Source of the DNA: Congeria kusceri
Taxonomy: Eukaryota > Mollusca > Bivalvia > Myida > Dreissenidae
Assembly: GCA_027627225.1 (NCBI GenBank)
Contig: CM051030.1
Coordinates: 1,488,001-1,552,000, forward strand
DNA length: 64,000 bases
Direction: 5' to 3'
The first letter of the stretch is position 1, and the number at the start of each line of letters is the position of its first letter. A program made the position numbers and the translations under genes. The notes under the pieces are model-generated. The model ran no database searches, was not told the DNA's origin, and saw nothing but the letters and a program-made list of their open reading frames with translations. Positions 33,381 through 45,022 of the stretch are shown one piece after another.

Positions 33381-33599
33381 GTGATTTTGCAATAAAGTGT
33401 ACATTCAAGAATTCACGTGAAATATAGCTGGATGTAGAAAACGATCAATTATCAATGATATGCAGTTTTATAAAATGTTGTAAAAATGCGATGCCATGAA
33501 AAATATTATAGAACGTTTGTACAATATTTGATAATCACATAAATGTTAAACGATATAGCATGGTTTCACCATGTGGTGAAACGATGATTTAGATGAAAA

Positions 33600-33650
33600 A
33601 AAAATTATGATAATGATGATGATGATTATGATGATGATGAAGATTATGAA
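33600..33650. repeat. GAT microsatellite
   Basis: Interrupted ATGATGATG run. Confidence 0.7.
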
Positions 33651-33651
33651 T

Positions 33652-34328
33652 GTTTTTAGCTTTCCTACTACCTCCGGCGTCGGCGTCCGCGTCTGAATTT
33701 GGTTCAAGTTTATATTCAAAAGTTGTGTAACTTCAAAACTTACACAAGTTATTCATTCTGTTTTGTATTTTGACAAGAGTTATGCTCGATTTTCACATAG
33801 ATTTTCTCGTTAAAGTTTATATTCAACAGTTTTGTTACTGCTGAACTACGAGTTATACACTTGAAACTTGGAATATGCCTTTGTCATCAACTCCGGTGCC
33901 ATGGGTAACATTCCGTATAACTCTGTTTTGTACTTTGTCAGAGTTATGCTTCTTTTTCACATAGATTTTTCTTGTTAAAGTTTATATTCAAAAGTTTTGT
34001 AACTGAAGAACTACATAAGGTATTCACTTTAAAATAGAATCATACCTTTATCATCAACTCCAGTATCAGGGGCAACCTCCATAACTCTGTTCTGCATTAT
34101 GACAATGTTATCCCCTTTTCATATAGATTTTCATGTTAAAATGTATATTCAAAACTTAAAAACTACACATGTTATTAACTACATAGCGTCGAAACTTGGA
34201 ATAAGTTAATAATTGCAATAACTTAATGTTGTTTTTCAATACATTTATGACGATTCCACTTTCCAAAAATATGTACCAACTGAAATACTTCAAATAGTCG
34301 AGCGCGCTATCCTCTGACAGCTCTTGTT
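33652..34328 (+). repeat. Molluscan dispersed repeat (TTTTTAGC...ACAGCTCTTGTT type)
   Basis: The start is 'tttttagctttcctactacc', with ~190-bp internal tandem units built on 'tttcacatagattttc.tgtt' and 'ttatattcaaaagttttgta'. The end is 'aatacttcaaatagtcgagc' and 'ctgacagctcttgt'. The same ends bracket the copy at 56591-57283. Non-coding. Confidence 0.7.
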
Positions 34329-34390
34329 TATTGATACACACGAAAGACGTTGAAATCGGTGTCCATCTATTTTATTTTCTTTTCTTGCAG

Positions 34391-34640
34391 AAATGCCTTG
34401 AGTGGAAAAGCGCAAATGAGTTATGAAAAAGATGGAAGAACAACAAATGGTCTAAAACTCGTGTCAGTTGAAGAACAAAAGAACAGATGATTGAAGCGTC
34501 ATATGAAAACAGACAATTAACTTTGTACAACTACGTAAAATACAAACAGACGAACAAATATTTTATTCAAACCAGTACATTGCCATTTATACGTGATACT
34601 TTTATGCTAGTAATTAACACGTCACTGAAACATTAAATTC
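34391..34640 (+). other. Candidate terminal exon of the cassette array
   Basis: A strong acceptor (tattttcttttcttgcag|aaatgcc) is followed by A-rich sequence with no long frame. No donor or AATAAA is found within 250 bp. If the array is one transcript this could be its 3' exon; the evidence is only the splice acceptor. Confidence 0.25.
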
Positions 34641-35932
34641 GATATTAGACTTGTTCTAAGTATGTTCTTCACTTTTCCAATGTAGCAAAGATGTTGGATT
34701 GTAAACAAGGAAGCGAATTGAACTGACATTACTATTGAAATTAAGCATCGCTAAATATTCTGTGTACACTGTTTTAGATTATTTGTTTTTCCAAAGATTC
34801 CACGTGTTAATTAGAACAAATACAATATTTACACTAGTGTGTATACATAGGCCCCCCAAAAAGTGTGTGTTCCGGGCAACAGTCTTAAACAAGTTAAGTA
34901 GAGTAGGGATTTATTATTTTTATTTTTTTGTTAACTGACACATTTCGGTCAGAAAAAAACATTGAACATTTTCTAAAATCTGTAGTTTCGGTGGGTTTTC
35001 GCTAGGTAGGGTCGGTTGCCCGAAACACAGAATTTTTAGTTTTTACCCAATTTACAATCTTGCAACATATATAGTTGCATCAATGCAATGAACAAAATAA
35101 TCGAGCTAGTTTTTAATCACCAAATTGTTTTAGTCTGTACAGACAGAAACTCAAATGCATGTATATACATTGACTTGGCAATTGGTTTAGGTTATACACC
35201 TCTAATAATCGATGCAAAAGTCGACACTAGAAGTTTTTGATTTATTCTGTATTAAAGTGTTTCTTTCGTCGTTTGTATCGTTTTCTGTTTGATTTTAATT
35301 TGTATAGTCACTTTCATTTACTTTTTTTGAAAATAATGTATATGAAAGATCGTACATACACACTTTAAAAGTTATAACTTCTTTTACATCTTTATGCAAT
35401 TTCAAGTTGTTAATAGTAGCAGTTAGGTGTTATGTATTAATATGTAATAAAACCCAGCATTGAACAATGAAACGTGACAGAACATTGTACTAGGTTATGT
35501 GTTTTATTTATTTTTACGTTAATGATTACTTACTTTACAGATTAAAGACACCGAATCCATATTGAATATAAACATTTTTAACAACTGTCATGTATGTAGA
35601 GATTAAACGAAATTACAAAAAAATAATAGCTTTTGACGACCAGTCAAGACGTTTTTACAAGCTGAATAATTCATTTGTTTACAGGGTTGGCGTTTTGTTA
35701 TTAAGTAAAATTGTTAAATCTTTTGTTTACAGAATGCTATACGAACGAAGACAATTGTGTTGAGAAAATGCTTAATGCGTTCACAGAAAATATATAATTT
35801 AAAGTTATAGTTTTTATGCTCAATGCAGATTCGGTGGCTTTCATTACACGTTGACATTTTAGCTGCGTTATAATTTGTGTGTTTTAGTATTTCTATCAAT
35901 ATGAACGTTATTTTTTGTAATAAAGAGATGAA
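34641..35932. other. Nothing recognised
   Basis: AT-rich unique sequence with short chance frames. Confidence 0.45.
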
Positions 35933-36029
35933 ATGCACATTAATGAGACAACACAAATACTAAGCAGCAACCATCAACACAACCAAACCGGCAACATATT
36001 TTTCCACAGCAACCAACATATTGCTGTAA

Positions 36030-36350
36030 CTACACGAATAACAAGAGCAACAGCTACTTCTACTACTACTAACAATCTATTGCTATTATTACGTCTGCTA
36101 ACATTCCTACTACTTCCATTCGACCTTCGTTGCTGCTGCTGCTGCGCTACAATTGCTGCTGCTATTGCATATACTGCTGCTGCGACTACTACTGCTGCTG
36201 CTGTTGATACTTCTACAACTACTGCTGCAACTGCCGGTGAAGCTGCTACAGTTGGCAACTACTGTTGCTAATAATAATAATAGGAATAATAATAATAATA
36301 ATAATAATAATGACAATAAAAATACTCACAATTATACAAATAAAATAAAT
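36030..36350. repeat. CTA/CTG and AAT microsatellites
   Basis: Interrupted trinucleotides (CTACTA, CTGCTG) change into an AATAAT run from 36268. Leu-rich and Ala/Val-rich open frames on both strands are artefacts of these. Confidence 0.85.
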
Positions 36351-36719
36351 GAATAAAATGAATGAATAAGTAAATAAATAAATAAAAATACAATAAATAC
36401 AATAATTATAACTACAGTAAGAGTAATAATATAAAACTAGGGTAGGCTAATCAAGGAGATCGGATGGCCCGAGTAGTTGCTGTGGGAGTGTGGGGCGACT
36501 TGGGAGAGAGGTGTGGTTAGTGTTTTGTAGGGTAGTGTAAGGTAGACAGTGCCTCTGATCTGCCGAGAAAAAAAACAAATCAGTTGGACGTAAATATGTA
36601 ACATGTAAATAAAAAATAAAGAAATAAATAATATAAAACTAAAATTCCTGAAATAATAAAAGTATAATATTAATCAAATAAAAAGATAACCTATTTTTAT
36701 ATGCAGCACTTCTGCTTTC
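36351..36719. other. AT-rich spacer between microsatellites
   Basis: TAAATAAATA runs, plus one G-rich patch at 36440-36570 with 'gtgtggggcgacttgggaga'. No gene. Confidence 0.45.
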
Positions 36720-37160
36720 TGTTGCTGTTTTACCTATGCAACTACTGCAGCTTGAACTACTACTGCAACTACTGATGCTTCTACTGCTGTAGCTGCTACT
36801 TCTACAACTGTTTCTGCTGCTACTACTGCTGCTGCTACAGTTGCAACTGCTACCATTGTTGCAGCTACTATTACTGTTACACCTGCTACTGCCGCTGCTG
36901 CTGCTGCTGTTATATCTACGAATGGTGCTATTGCATCTACTGCTGGAGATGCTGCTGCTTCTACTGCTACTGCTGCAGCTACTGCTGCTACCGCTTCTGA
37001 TACATCTGCAGCTGCTACCATTGCTGCTACTACTATTGTTGCTGCTACTAATGATGCTGCCACTGCTACTGTTGCTTTAACTATTGCCTCAATTCTGCTA
37101 CTAACAACGCTTCTACGTCTACTTCCCCTATTTACGTCTACTATTAACATTAACACCAAC
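36720..37160. repeat. CTGCTACTA compound microsatellite (0.44 kb)
   Basis: Triplet array based on GCTGCTACT. It yields a 141-codon Ala/Val frame on the minus strand and a Leu frame on the + strand, both low-complexity. Confidence 0.85.
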
Positions 37161-39135
37161 TACTATCACTGTTGCTGATCCTGGTAAAACTTGTTATAAA
37201 TTACTGATCAGTGTACTTTTCTAAGCTGAATTTCGGACATTTATCGATTTCATTATTACTTTTATCGCAGCATTAGATGATTTTAATAGATTTGATCGTT
37301 CCTTTTCTATGTTAACCCAAACCTTATTTTCTTATCTCCGCCAATGTGGTTATGTTGTTGCTGGCATTTGTTTGTTTGTCTGTCTATATATTAATAAGCA
37401 ACTTCTACATATTAATGCGCAACTTCATGCAAAAAGCTATAGTGGATTTGCATGCAATTTTGTAGGAAGGTGAAAATGGGTCAGTGGTTAGATTTTGGTG
37501 GTGATCCGGATCATCGTCTGGATCCAGGATATTTGAATTCATAGGAAATTGGATAAGAGAGCTAACCAAACACTGAAAAAGTCCATCGTTATGTAGGGTT
37601 AGTGGAGGTCTGTGCTCTTCAGATGCATTTTTATGTACATATAAGAAAATATGAAAATTAAATAAGTTTTTACTTTTGTTATTGTAATGTTCTACTGTTA
37701 CTATTATGGACTCTTAGAGGGATGGTTTATTCAAGATTTAACAGGGATGAGTTTTCTAGCAAGTTTATTCAGTACTACTATCAAAGACGAACTGATCACA
37801 AAACACGCATCATATATATATAGCAAGCATCTTATTCGCCGCGCCTGGCTGAAGGCGGAGCTTATCAGGCATCGCCGAGTAGCTGACCATTAAAGTTAGC
37901 ACAATTTGTGTCTTAATTGCTTTCATTATTAGTTATTTTTCCACTGGATTATATAAAACATGTTTAATATGTTCATATATTTCTATTTGTATTTTAAGTT
38001 TATATTTTTGTGTACAGTTTACATGTAGTGAAAATATGGAAAAATAAGTACTCTCATGATTACTTGTGACTTTACTTACCTTAATTCGAACTAAGTTGCT
38101 CATTTTTGTGTGGCTGTCAAGAATGCAATGTTTACAGTGGAAGTGGTGTTTCCTAATGTCAAAATACGTCATAGATTCACGCGCAACTGGAAACTACGTA
38201 ATAGCTCGAGAATAGGTTTAGCTCGAGAACTGGTTGCTACACGATACTTGAATTTTGACATTACGTTTGAAACAAACAAAGCCAACTTAATTAAACTGTC
38301 TTTCAGAAAATGTAAAGGATTGCTGTAGATTAAACACATTAGGTCTAAGAAGATGAGGAAACAGTCGATTTTGCTATTTAACTTAGGAACCCTTTAGGGG
38401 TTTACTGATGTGTAACCTATAAGTTCCACTTCCGGTGTTTCAAAAAATTGCGAAATATGGAAACACATTTTTTATAATGTAAATTTGTCGACGAACATTA
38501 CACTTTAAATGACGTGACAATGGTAAATATTGATTGTTACAATGTGTTAATACAATAAATAATTTATTTACACATAAAATTAACAATGACTTAGCTGCCA
38601 CATTATGAAAATTCTTGATTTTGCTGCTATAGTGTACGCTATTCGGATAGAGTCGCGGTACGGACGTTGTCGCGGTAAATAATAAAGTCATCTAGTGGAC
38701 ATATCTTGTAAACAAAACCCACCTCCTTTTTCTAGTGTCGGCTTCTTATTATGAAAACTATCAGAAAATGCATAGAATATTTGTAAAGTGTAGTGTTGTC
38801 TTTGCCAAATTAGTATGAGTATTTCCCCGTGGGTTTTGTACATAAGTTATTTCCTTTCCGATAAATAAGGTTATACTGTGCACTATTTAGTTTTCAAAAT
38901 TGTCATGGATTGCTTCCCTTGTTACCGATTACCGCGACTCATCCAAGTTGTCAAATTTAACCTATAGAGCGTGTTGTGTTGTTTGGTGTTTTGCAGGTAT
39001 TCCAAATAAAATAATTCTTTTTTTGTTGATTGTCATGTGCATTTTGACACCTAATAATTGTTTATTAAAATTTGTAGTGTTATCTTTCCAAAAAATTGTT
39101 AGTACTGCGACTCCATTGGAACATTGTTTACATTA
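37161..39135. other. No supported gene
   Basis: 37455-37535 carries 'ggtggtgatccggatcatcg' and 'tctggatccaggat', a self-complementary dispersed-repeat motif. 38620-38690 and 38925-38945 share 'ccgcgac' words in opposite orientation around an AT-rich core. No exon with splice sites and a long frame is seen. Confidence 0.4.
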
Positions 39136-39533
39136 TGTAGTGAATATAACAACTTCAAACAGAGTTCTGTTGAAGTGTACTGACTGCGTTGTGAAGTTAA
39201 GCAACATCAGCTATGGTTATTGCCTGGATGGGTGACCATTAGTTACATCATTGGTGTCAGAAGTAAACTTGGTCAGGCTCCCAATTTGTCTTAAGGGAAC
39301 AGAGCATGTAGGGGGTTGAGCTCAAGGGAGCTGGAGAAGTGACAATGTCTCATGAAGCTCAGGGAGCTGGACATTTCTACAAGGGCTCTGGGTTCTCTAA
39401 AGATAAAGAGGGGAGGAGTGTAGTAAATATGGTCACTTCCAACAGCGTTGCTGTTGAGCTAGCTTTACAGTGATGTGGTTACAGTGTACGTACTGAAAAT
39501 TCTAAACAAATGAATGGTGAACTGTACACATGA
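39136..39533 (+). mobile_element. TRIM-like LTR retroelement with a 5S rRNA-derived segment in its LTR
   Basis: The putative 5' LTR (39136-39250, 115 bp) starts TGTAGTGAATAT and ends ACATCA. Inside, 'gaagttaagcaacatc' and 'cctggatgggtgacc' match the 5S box A (GAAGCTAAGCA) and box C (TGGATGGGAGACC) at native spacing. After one base comes a primer-binding-site-like TGGTGTCAGAAGT (39252-39264). About 150 bp of non-coding interior ends in a purine tract, AAAGATAAAGAGGGGAGGAG. Directly after it the sequence TGTAGTAAATATGGTCACTTCC (split: TGTAGTAAATAT / GGTCACTTCC) repeats the LTR start at 39419. The 3' LTR is recognisable for ~40 bp and then degenerate to ~39533. No gag/pol. This order (LTR-PBS-PPT-LTR under 0.5 kb) is that of TRIMs; plant Cassandra elements are the known 5S-bearing case. 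Confidence 0.6.
39174..39234 (+). pseudogene. 5S rRNA-derived internal-promoter segment
   Basis: Roughly 35 of 55 positions match the metazoan 5S rRNA from box A to just past box C. The 5' and 3' thirds of 5S rRNA are absent, so it cannot be a functional rRNA. It is part of the retroelement above. Confidence 0.7.
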
Positions 39534-39621
39534 TTACAATGAACAATAGGACGTTACAGGTGCCTATGAATCAAAGTATGACAATATTTATTTACTTTTC
39601 ATAACGAATATACGTTAGAAA

Positions 39622-39904
39622 TATAACCCTGCTGAAAAAATCCCAAGCCACAATGGGAATTAAACCCGGGACCTCCCTGTTCCTAGTCAAACGCTGTACC
39701 GTGTCGCTATAAAAGCTAGCTCATATAGCAAGGCAGTATAAGTGTCCTTTATATATCACCCTACTACATACTCTCCCTCCATGTATGAAATTTTTCCATG
39801 AATTTCCTTCTGCCTTGACATCTGTCGTACTGACCACAGTGGGTTTATTTACGTTGGGCGCCAATGTAACCCAGCTGAAAAAATCCCAAGCCAAAATGGG
39901 AATT
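39622..39904 (-). mobile_element. Second TRIM-like element with a tRNA-like segment in its LTR
   Basis: Minus strand. A 5' LTR remnant of ~40 bp (39904-39865) ends TTACA. After one base comes TGGCGCCCAACGT (39863-39851), a common primer-binding-site sequence. About 70 bp of interior ends in the purine tract GGAGGGAGAG (39780-39771). The 3' LTR (39768-39622, 147 bp) begins TGTAGTAGGGTGATATATAA, contains a tRNA-like stretch with B box GGTTTAATTCC, and ends with the same 'cttgggattttttcagc' as the 5' remnant. No coding region. The 5' LTR is truncated. Confidence 0.5.
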
Positions 39905-42900
39905 CTGAGCTTTTTTTGTATGGGCAGAATTAACACTATGTCTAAACAGTTTATGCTTATTTCCTGTAGCAAAGCAATTTCACACTTTTAATGTGTATTT
40001 TACGCAGATACGCATCTTATCTGGACTTATGACTGCACATCGATGATACAAAAATTATGTTGGTATGCGCTACAAAACTTTTATTAAACAGGGCTTTCAT
40101 TAACTTTTGAAAACTGGAAGTTTGAACTTCCTGGCCTCTGATTTTGGAAGTTTACCTCATAATATTTGGAAGTTCTGACAGTATTGCGCTACAGAAGTCC
40201 TGAGTATTTCAGAAATGAAATTAAGAAGTAATGTATAAAATTCAAGGTGTTTTTAAGGCCAGTTCTTTTCATCAAGTGTTTATATGCCAATTTATTTAGT
40301 GAAAGAGGTTAACATTAAGATAAACTACTTGATTTTTCTTCTTACTTGTTCATCCCTACATGACGGAGCATCCTTGGCTTAAATTTTTGAAGTCCTGTGA
40401 CAAAAACTGGGAGTAAAGTACTCCCAAACTTCCCTTAATGGAAACCCTGATTAAAAAGTAAAGATCTCACAGTTCTCTGCGCTACGTTTTTATATGGCCA
40501 TCAATACACCCACGCTTTCCATACGGATTACGGGATGTTGTACATGTCAGTATAGTTTTCGCGCACTTTTCTAGCCGAACAAAGGCTTTTCATGAAGTAC
40601 ATGTGTATTTTAACTGTAAATAAAATTTGTGTTTATGACATGTGAACAGTAAAATTTGGATAGGCGTTTAGCATTTCGATTTAGTATATGTGTTGTGATA
40701 ACTGATTTAAAATTAATTACAAGGAATTATAAAATATTTTTATATACAAATAGAATATTTAACATATGGATATAACACATTATGGATGTTAACAACAATG
40801 AATAGGTGATTTAATTACATTTATTTTTTGAGATAGCGAAAATAGGCTTGTGTTAACATGTATATGCACATGAATGACCTGACAAGTTATATCGCGATTG
40901 CAATCCATGGACCCTGCATATCGCGATATAATGGAGTTGTACTGAAGTTGTAGTGTAATTCCATTTGTATATTGTATATGTATAGTGTATTTGTTAAATG
41001 AATACATTAAATTAATTAATAATTCAAAAAGCGGGACTGCAAATTACTTTTACAAAAAAATTTGTGTTGCATATTGAATTATATTAGTTTCATTTCTCCA
41101 TTATAAAATCCTGCTGGGCTAGAAAAACGCAGGCGAAATCACGAAAAACTCGCGGAAATGACGCGTGTATAGCTGCAATGTTACATGTATACCACAGCTT
41201 AGTGCAAGTTTAAGCGTTATCGGTAGATTCTCAGCTATGTTTTTTTTGTGCTAAAAAATAATTATATTTGTAGGAGTTTGCCATATGTGATCTGTATTTT
41301 TAATAACCAATGAAAAAGCAGTATTCAAGTTTCACATTACTGAGTGCAATATGGAGGACTTTACATAGAATTTGAATAGTGCATTATTTTAAGGATACGG
41401 ATTACGTGTTAAAATAAGTTTTATGTTGACTTTTTGGCATGCAATTGGTAAATTAATGTTGAATCATTGTTAAATGAATAATGAGTGGTAAAATATGAAA
41501 TTGCAGCTTGTAAAGTTTCCGACATGGATTCATGTCGGAACGATGCTACAGGAAAATAGCACTTGCCAATATGAGGTCGGTGTATACCGACCTAATATAT
41601 ATTGGAGTATGTGGAGAACTGACCTTGGTCAGTCAGTGTCAGCCAGGCATGGTGCTTACTGGAAATGCGGTCTGGTGTTGACTCTCCTTGTGGTTTGAAT
41701 TATGATCAAAAGTTGACACTCTCTGACACCTTTTGTTCACGCATGTATGAATGATAACTTTCATCATAAATCATAAGGACATGCAAACATTACTTGAAAT
41801 TGATAGTGATTATGACTGGTGCTCACTGGTGTCACTCAGGCAAAGAGAGTGTTGACCTTCTCACAGACTAGATTGACATACCAGATTTCAGCTCAGACAT
41901 TTGCATGTCTTAACATCATCTGTAATTGCTTTGTGGACAGATAATGTCATTATTTTAACTCTCCAATAGTGTTCACATTCTTAAGTAAAACATTTCATTC
42001 TTAACAAAATATATCAAGAGAAAAACGGTGGTATTGCTTGTAAAATTACATATAAACAAGATTGCACGTCGGACATGTGTTACTAATGTTACTAAAATGG
42101 TAATATGGTCGAATATCTCGGATACTGAACAGTGTCTCAATACAAACATGTTTCATTGTATGGCAGACCTCAAAGAAGTCAAATTCAGATACCAACTAAC
42201 GGTTTTAATTGGCTTGAATGTGTCTCTGTAAGCCATTTGAATGTTATGGAGCTTAAGTAAATAGGTTGAAACTAAATCATGTTCCTTTGTATCTCAATCT
42301 GTCCTATGAGAAGGTGTTGACACAGTTTTTCGCAAAGAGTGCTGCCATCGTTAAGCCATGCTGACTGGCGATAAAGATCCCACACATGCGGCCATCAGAG
42401 CCCCATATACCAGATGTGAGTGTGCAGCATCTTTCTTAAGTGAGATTTAAAACATGCGGTCTTTTATTGCTCATGTTTTATTTTACACAGGCAGAGATTT
42501 ATGGGACGCAATTTTCTGCGTCAAATATGCATATTTTGTCAGTCAGGACCCGTCATTTAAAATAATCTGCGTCACATCGGACGCACAATATTTCTAATGT
42601 ATCGGTACTCTGATCATTACAAGAAAGACAAGATTACAAGTCATGTCTGTACAGCGTGGTACAAGTTGTGTTTCTTGTTGACTATTGACCAATCGTATGC
42701 TCACACACCTGTCGTTGCTAGGCACATAGTCACTTATTCTGAATACTTCTATATTTATCTCACAAATGCAAATGTAGTGTATTTTGCTGTAAGCTAAATT
42801 GGGTACTAAATTGAAGAAAGAACACAAGGCTATTGAGATGAAATGATTTTTGGGCGTAAATGTGAATAATTTACAGAAATATACTACTGAAATGTTGCCG

Positions 42901-42970
42901 TTAGGTATATATATTAACATTAATAATGTATTCTTTTATAATTTAATAATCCAATACGCTGCGTGCTATT
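39905..42970. other. No supported gene
   Basis: A ~300-bp stretch at 40090-40450 has 'ggaagttt' words and 'acttccctta', probably an old dispersed repeat. 41520-41640 contains short palindromes such as 'gaggtcggtgtataccgacct'. No exon or domain recognised. Confidence 0.4.
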
Positions 42971-44047
42971 TTTAGCTCACCTGAGCACTTTTAGCTCACC
43001 TGAGCACAAAGTGCTCATGGTGAGCTTTTGTGATTGCCTGCTGTCTGTCGTCTGTGCGTGCGTCAGTCAATTTTCCATTCAAATGACATCTCCTCCTAAA
43101 CTCCTTGACAGATTTTTACCAAACTTCAGGGGAATGATCATTGGGAGACCCTCTTTCAAAGTTGTTCAAATAATTACAGTCCGCTGCATATGTAGGTCTC
43201 CAGAGCTAAAAATAGATTTTAAGTGACAACTTAAAAAATCTCTGAAACCGCAAGGCCCAGAGGTTTCATATTTGGTATGTAACATCCTATAGTGGTCTTC
43301 TACAAAGATTGTTGAAATAATGGCCCTTTGGTCAAACCTGGCCACCCCCGGGGGTCACATGGTTTATATAGAATATATAGCAAAATGACTTGACAAATCT
43401 TCTCCTCTCGGAAACTGTAAGGCCCAGAGGTTTCGTATTTGGTTTGTAACATCCTTTAGTGGTTGTTTACAAAGTTTGTTCAAATTATGCCCCTGGGTTC
43501 AAAACGGGGCACGCTGGTGGGTCACTTGGTTTATATAGAATATGTAGCAAAATGACCTTTAAAATCTTCTCCTCTGAAACCACAAGACCCAGAGGTTTCA
43601 TTTTTGTTATGTAACATTCGATAGTGGTCCTCAACAAAGATTGTTCAAATTATGCCCCTGGGGTCAAAACTGGCTACGCCCTGGGGGTCACATGGTTTAT
43701 ATAGACTTAAATGGCAAAATGTCTTTTAAAATATTCGCCTGAAACTGCAAGGCCCAAAGGTTTCGTATTTTGTATGTAGCATCCTATAGTGGTCCTCTAC
43801 AAATATTGTTCAAATTATGCCCCTGGGGTCAAATCTGGCCACACCCCAAGGGGTCACATGGTTTATCATTCAGACTAAAATAGCAGAATGACTAAAAGCT
43901 TTACCTGAAACCACAACGCCCAGAGGTTTGTAAAGCTTGTTCAAAATTATGCTCCTGGAATAAAAATAAGCCACACCTCGGAGATGCAAATTCTAATTGG
44001 GTTACGAGGTCTCCAGTGAGCTTCCTAGGGCCCTCAGGGCCCTCTTA
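42971..44047 (+). repeat. Molluscan AGCTCACCTGAGC repeat, copy 1 (1.08 kb)
   Basis: It starts with a hairpin (AGCTCACCTGAGCAC aaa GTGCTCATGGTGAGCT), whose first 16 bases are doubled at 42971-42987. The body is ~6 tandem units of ~170 bp with 'ggcccagaggtttc', 'aacatcctatagtggtcctc', 'attgttcaaattatgcccct', 'ggggtcacatggtttatata'. The end is 'agggccctcagggccctctt'. Non-coding. Confidence 0.8.
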
Positions 44048-44462
44048 TTAATGATGGCTCTACTTTCGACTCCGTAAGCATTCATTCATATAGCAAATTG
44101 TTCAATGGCCTGCAAATAAATATTTTCGCCGTTCATTTACTTCCCCAAAATGTAAATGCCATGTTTAAACACTCTAAAGTATGTTTCAATTACACAAAGT
44201 CACAAAATAAATGAACAGCAAAAACCAGCAAACATGGTAATTGGGACCCCGCCTTTATTGACAGGACCCCTGAAAATCATCTACCTGAGTCCTGTTGACC
44301 CCTTAAATTTCACATTGATGTTAAACCCTGCACAGGGAATACAGAATGGTCTTCGTTACAATTGACAAAATTGATATTAAACAAGATTAAGTTAAAAAAA
44401 ACTACACTGTCAATATGTACCCAGGGTTTGCATTTCATGCGTATGTTTCATATATTTTCCAG
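44048..44462. other. Intergenic or intronic sequence
   Basis: No feature; possible intron upstream of the exon candidate at 44463. Confidence 0.4.
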
Positions 44463-44562
44463 GGTGTCATTGCGAGGCTGGGGAGACCCAGGAAGAGGCT
44501 GTGGATATGATCCTCTAGGTGACGCCCATGAGATGGTGAGACAGGCCTTGCAACCTGCACAG
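44463..44562 (+). CDS. Candidate internal exon, protein unknown
   Basis: The acceptor is 'atatattttccag' and the donor GCACAG|GTAGTT. One frame is open through the 100-nt block, reading RGWGDPGRGCGYDPLGDAHE then MVRQALQPAQ and ending in phase 0. Composition (Gly/Asp/Pro, few Lys/Asn) differs from the AT-rich chance frames around it. It joins in frame to LNYGGQIGQPGTRVL-stop at 45023. I do not recognise the family. A chance GC-rich patch remains possible. Confidence 0.35.
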
Positions 44563-45022
44563 GTAGTTTTGTATTATAGAACTCATATGTTTTGGCTGCA
44601 TTTTCCATCAACATGTGAATTTATTTCAACCTGACAATACAATGACATCTATGTAGGCTATAATTATGTTAATACTCTCACCATAGAAACTTGGGATAAT
44701 CATGGAATAATTACTGACTGCATCTGATTTTAAAATGTTCACAATGATTCAGCAGATAAGTTTTGTAATATTGTTTTAAGCAATGGTTCATGATTTTAAA
44801 GCAGTGTGGTAAATCGCTAATTATTAATTAATTATCTAATTGAAAGATATGTACCCGGTATGTCCTTTGTTTTTATAGAAGAACACTTCTCACTTTTCGA
44901 CTACAGGTGGCCTGTTCAGTACTCACATAATCACAATACAAGTTTGAATAAATTCTTAACTTATTGTTATACTTACGAACATTCCATCCACGTGATCTTA
45001 TATTTCTGTTGTGTATACACAG

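Noticed and set aside
36734..37159. 141-codon Ala/Val frame on minus strand
   Set aside because: Triplet microsatellite; Leu-only reading on the other strand shows it is compositional.
39174..39234. 5S rRNA gene
   Set aside because: Only the internal promoter region is present, with ~35% mismatch and no 5' or 3' thirds.
42594..42920. 108-codon minus-strand frame
   Set aside because: Ile/Cys/Phe-rich reading without domain or splice support.
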